This document shows, in pieces, positions 4,975 through 5,643 of a stretch of 5,643 nt of DNA. The notes below the pieces were generated by a model. It did not search any database. It worked only from the letters and a program-made list of their open reading frames with translations, and was not told where the DNA came from. The position numbers and the translations under genes are program-made. Position 1 is the stretch's first letter. Each line of letters opens with the position of its first letter. Source of the stretch: Pseudomonadota bacterium (GTDB lineage Bacteria; Pseudomonadota; Alphaproteobacteria; UBA9655); assembly GCA_021809225.1 (NCBI GenBank), contig JAKBAL010000164.1:1-5643 (forward strand), read 5' to 3'.

Positions 4975-5009
4975 GGCCGCTCGCGCGGCCGGCGCCAAAG
5001 GCGCCAAAA
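4972..5009 (+). repeat. 31-bp double-hairpin element, copy 5
   Basis: Core 4975-5005: GGCCGC/GCGGCC with loop TCGC, then GGCGCC/GGCGCC with loop AAA, between TTT and AAAA. Both loops differ from the other copies while all stem bases are unchanged, so selection or a copying mechanism appears to preserve the stems. Confidence 0.87.
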
Positions 5010-5335
5010 TGCCTCTAAAACCTCCTAGGATCGTCGTACAGAAGCAAAAATGATTTTTATTATAAATCCCACATGAAAATTTTTCCTCTTGTCAGCGGAC
5101 GTGCATGTGCGTTTGAGAGATATATGATGTTTTTGGCTAAAAATATATTAAAATTCTCAATTCATTATCTTTTTGAAGAAGGCTTCAAGAAACAAGTCTT
5201 TTCATTTTTCACTTTTCTCAGTATAGAGGAATTTCTTCATTCTTTCCCAAAGGTTTTGACGAAGTTAATGAATTCATTTTGAATACTTGGCGTAATTAAT
5301 TTTGAAGAACCTAAACCCGCATAAGCTGAAGCTGA
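5010..5335. other. No recognised gene
   Basis: A 69-codon frame (ATG 5073 to TGA 5280-5282) encodes a Phe-rich sequence with no recognised family and no Shine-Dalgarno. Fragments in other frames (FPKGFDEVNEFILNTWRN ending 5290-5299; AEAERNVKKLTKSKN around 5325-5370) look somewhat protein-like but are broken by several stops. The stretch is probably decayed coding sequence of unknown origin. Confidence 0.25.
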
Positions 5336-5643
5336 AAGAAATGTAAAAAAGCTAACCAAGAGCAAAAATATCATCCTTCCATTCCTCAAAAACAGATGTT
5401 TTTGTTACTCTCCTTTCTTCCTTATTCCTTATACCTATGCTCTTTGCAAATGATCTATCAAAACTTTTCGTACTCCCACCCTATTTTTTTTTGTAGATAC
5501 TCTAACTCGTTATCTCCAATATCAAAATTTTCTTTAAGAACAAAAAACCTGAGCAAGCTCTGTGTCGACGGCTGCATCCGGCTTTCAGCTTCACTTCTAG
5601 CGACAGCTGTGCTCAAATGCCCTGACCTTAAAGAGCTCTCTAT
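5336..5643 (+). CDS. Leucine-rich-repeat protein, N-terminal fragment, runs off the window
   Basis: A frame open from 5336 to the last base (102 codons; first ATG 5396) ends in a cysteine-type LRR. It reads NLSKLCVDGCIRLSASLL, followed by KCPDLKELS, matching the consensus N-L-x2-L-x-L-x-G-C-x2-L...C-P-x-L-x2-L-x-L of LRR_CC/F-box-like repeats (from about 5546). The part before it (FLLLSFLPYSLYLC, then FFCRYSNSLSPI) is not clearly LRR, and the neighbouring frame there also looks protein-like (SLFLIPMLFANDLSKLF), so a frameshift near 5495-5540 is possible. Such repeats mediate protein-protein contacts and are common in putative effectors of intracellular bacteria. The true start and length are unknown. 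Confidence 0.5.

Overview
The window is AT-rich and studded with short, very GC-rich palindromes. It carries decayed genes of alphaproteobacterial type: a Ti-type conjugation pair (TraC-like, TraD), two Rpn-family PD-(D/E)XK recombination-promoting nucleases/transposases, a MucR/Ros regulator and the start of a leucine-rich-repeat protein. This mix fits an obligate intracellular alphaproteobacterium, most likely a Holosporales/Paracaedibacter-like endosymbiont (possibly Rickettsiales). That assignment is inferred from gene families; there is no rRNA or other marker gene here.

Layout. 1-105: cluster of GC-rich hairpins. 106-551: non-coding, with a 92-nt structured segment (231-322), a dyad plus a perfect -10 box (431-460), and a leader ORF with a strong Shine-Dalgarno. 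552-1302: traC-like gene then traD, the latter cut by a TGA. 1317-1352: first copy of a 31-bp double-hairpin element. 1474-1653: small unknown gene with two in-frame TAAs, followed by a terminator-like hairpin. 1858-2742: Rpn gene 1, full length but with four in-frame TAAs and a lost catalytic Glu. 2849-3277: mucR with one in-frame TAA. 3479-3569: two tandem element copies, the second touching the ribosome-binding site of Rpn gene 2. 3581-4662: Rpn gene 2, which carries an N-terminal signal peptide, is broken by two 1-nt-type frameshifts and a TAA, and has been entered by one composite GC-rich element and one 31-bp element. 4663-5395: unrecognised sequence with another element copy at 4975-5005. 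5336-5643: LRR coding sequence running off the window.

The genes do not form one working system. The region reads as a decaying mobile or integrative element: conjugation genes, selfish nucleases, and a small palindromic element that has spread through it. The main novelty is that element: a 31-bp core of two adjacent 6-bp-stem hairpins, free of stop codons in the frames examined, always preceded by T and followed by AAAA. Deleting exactly 31 bp inside Rpn gene 2 rejoins the interrupted protein in frame. The second oddity is the excess of in-frame TAA codons (about eight, against one TGA and no TAG) in genes that otherwise hold frame.
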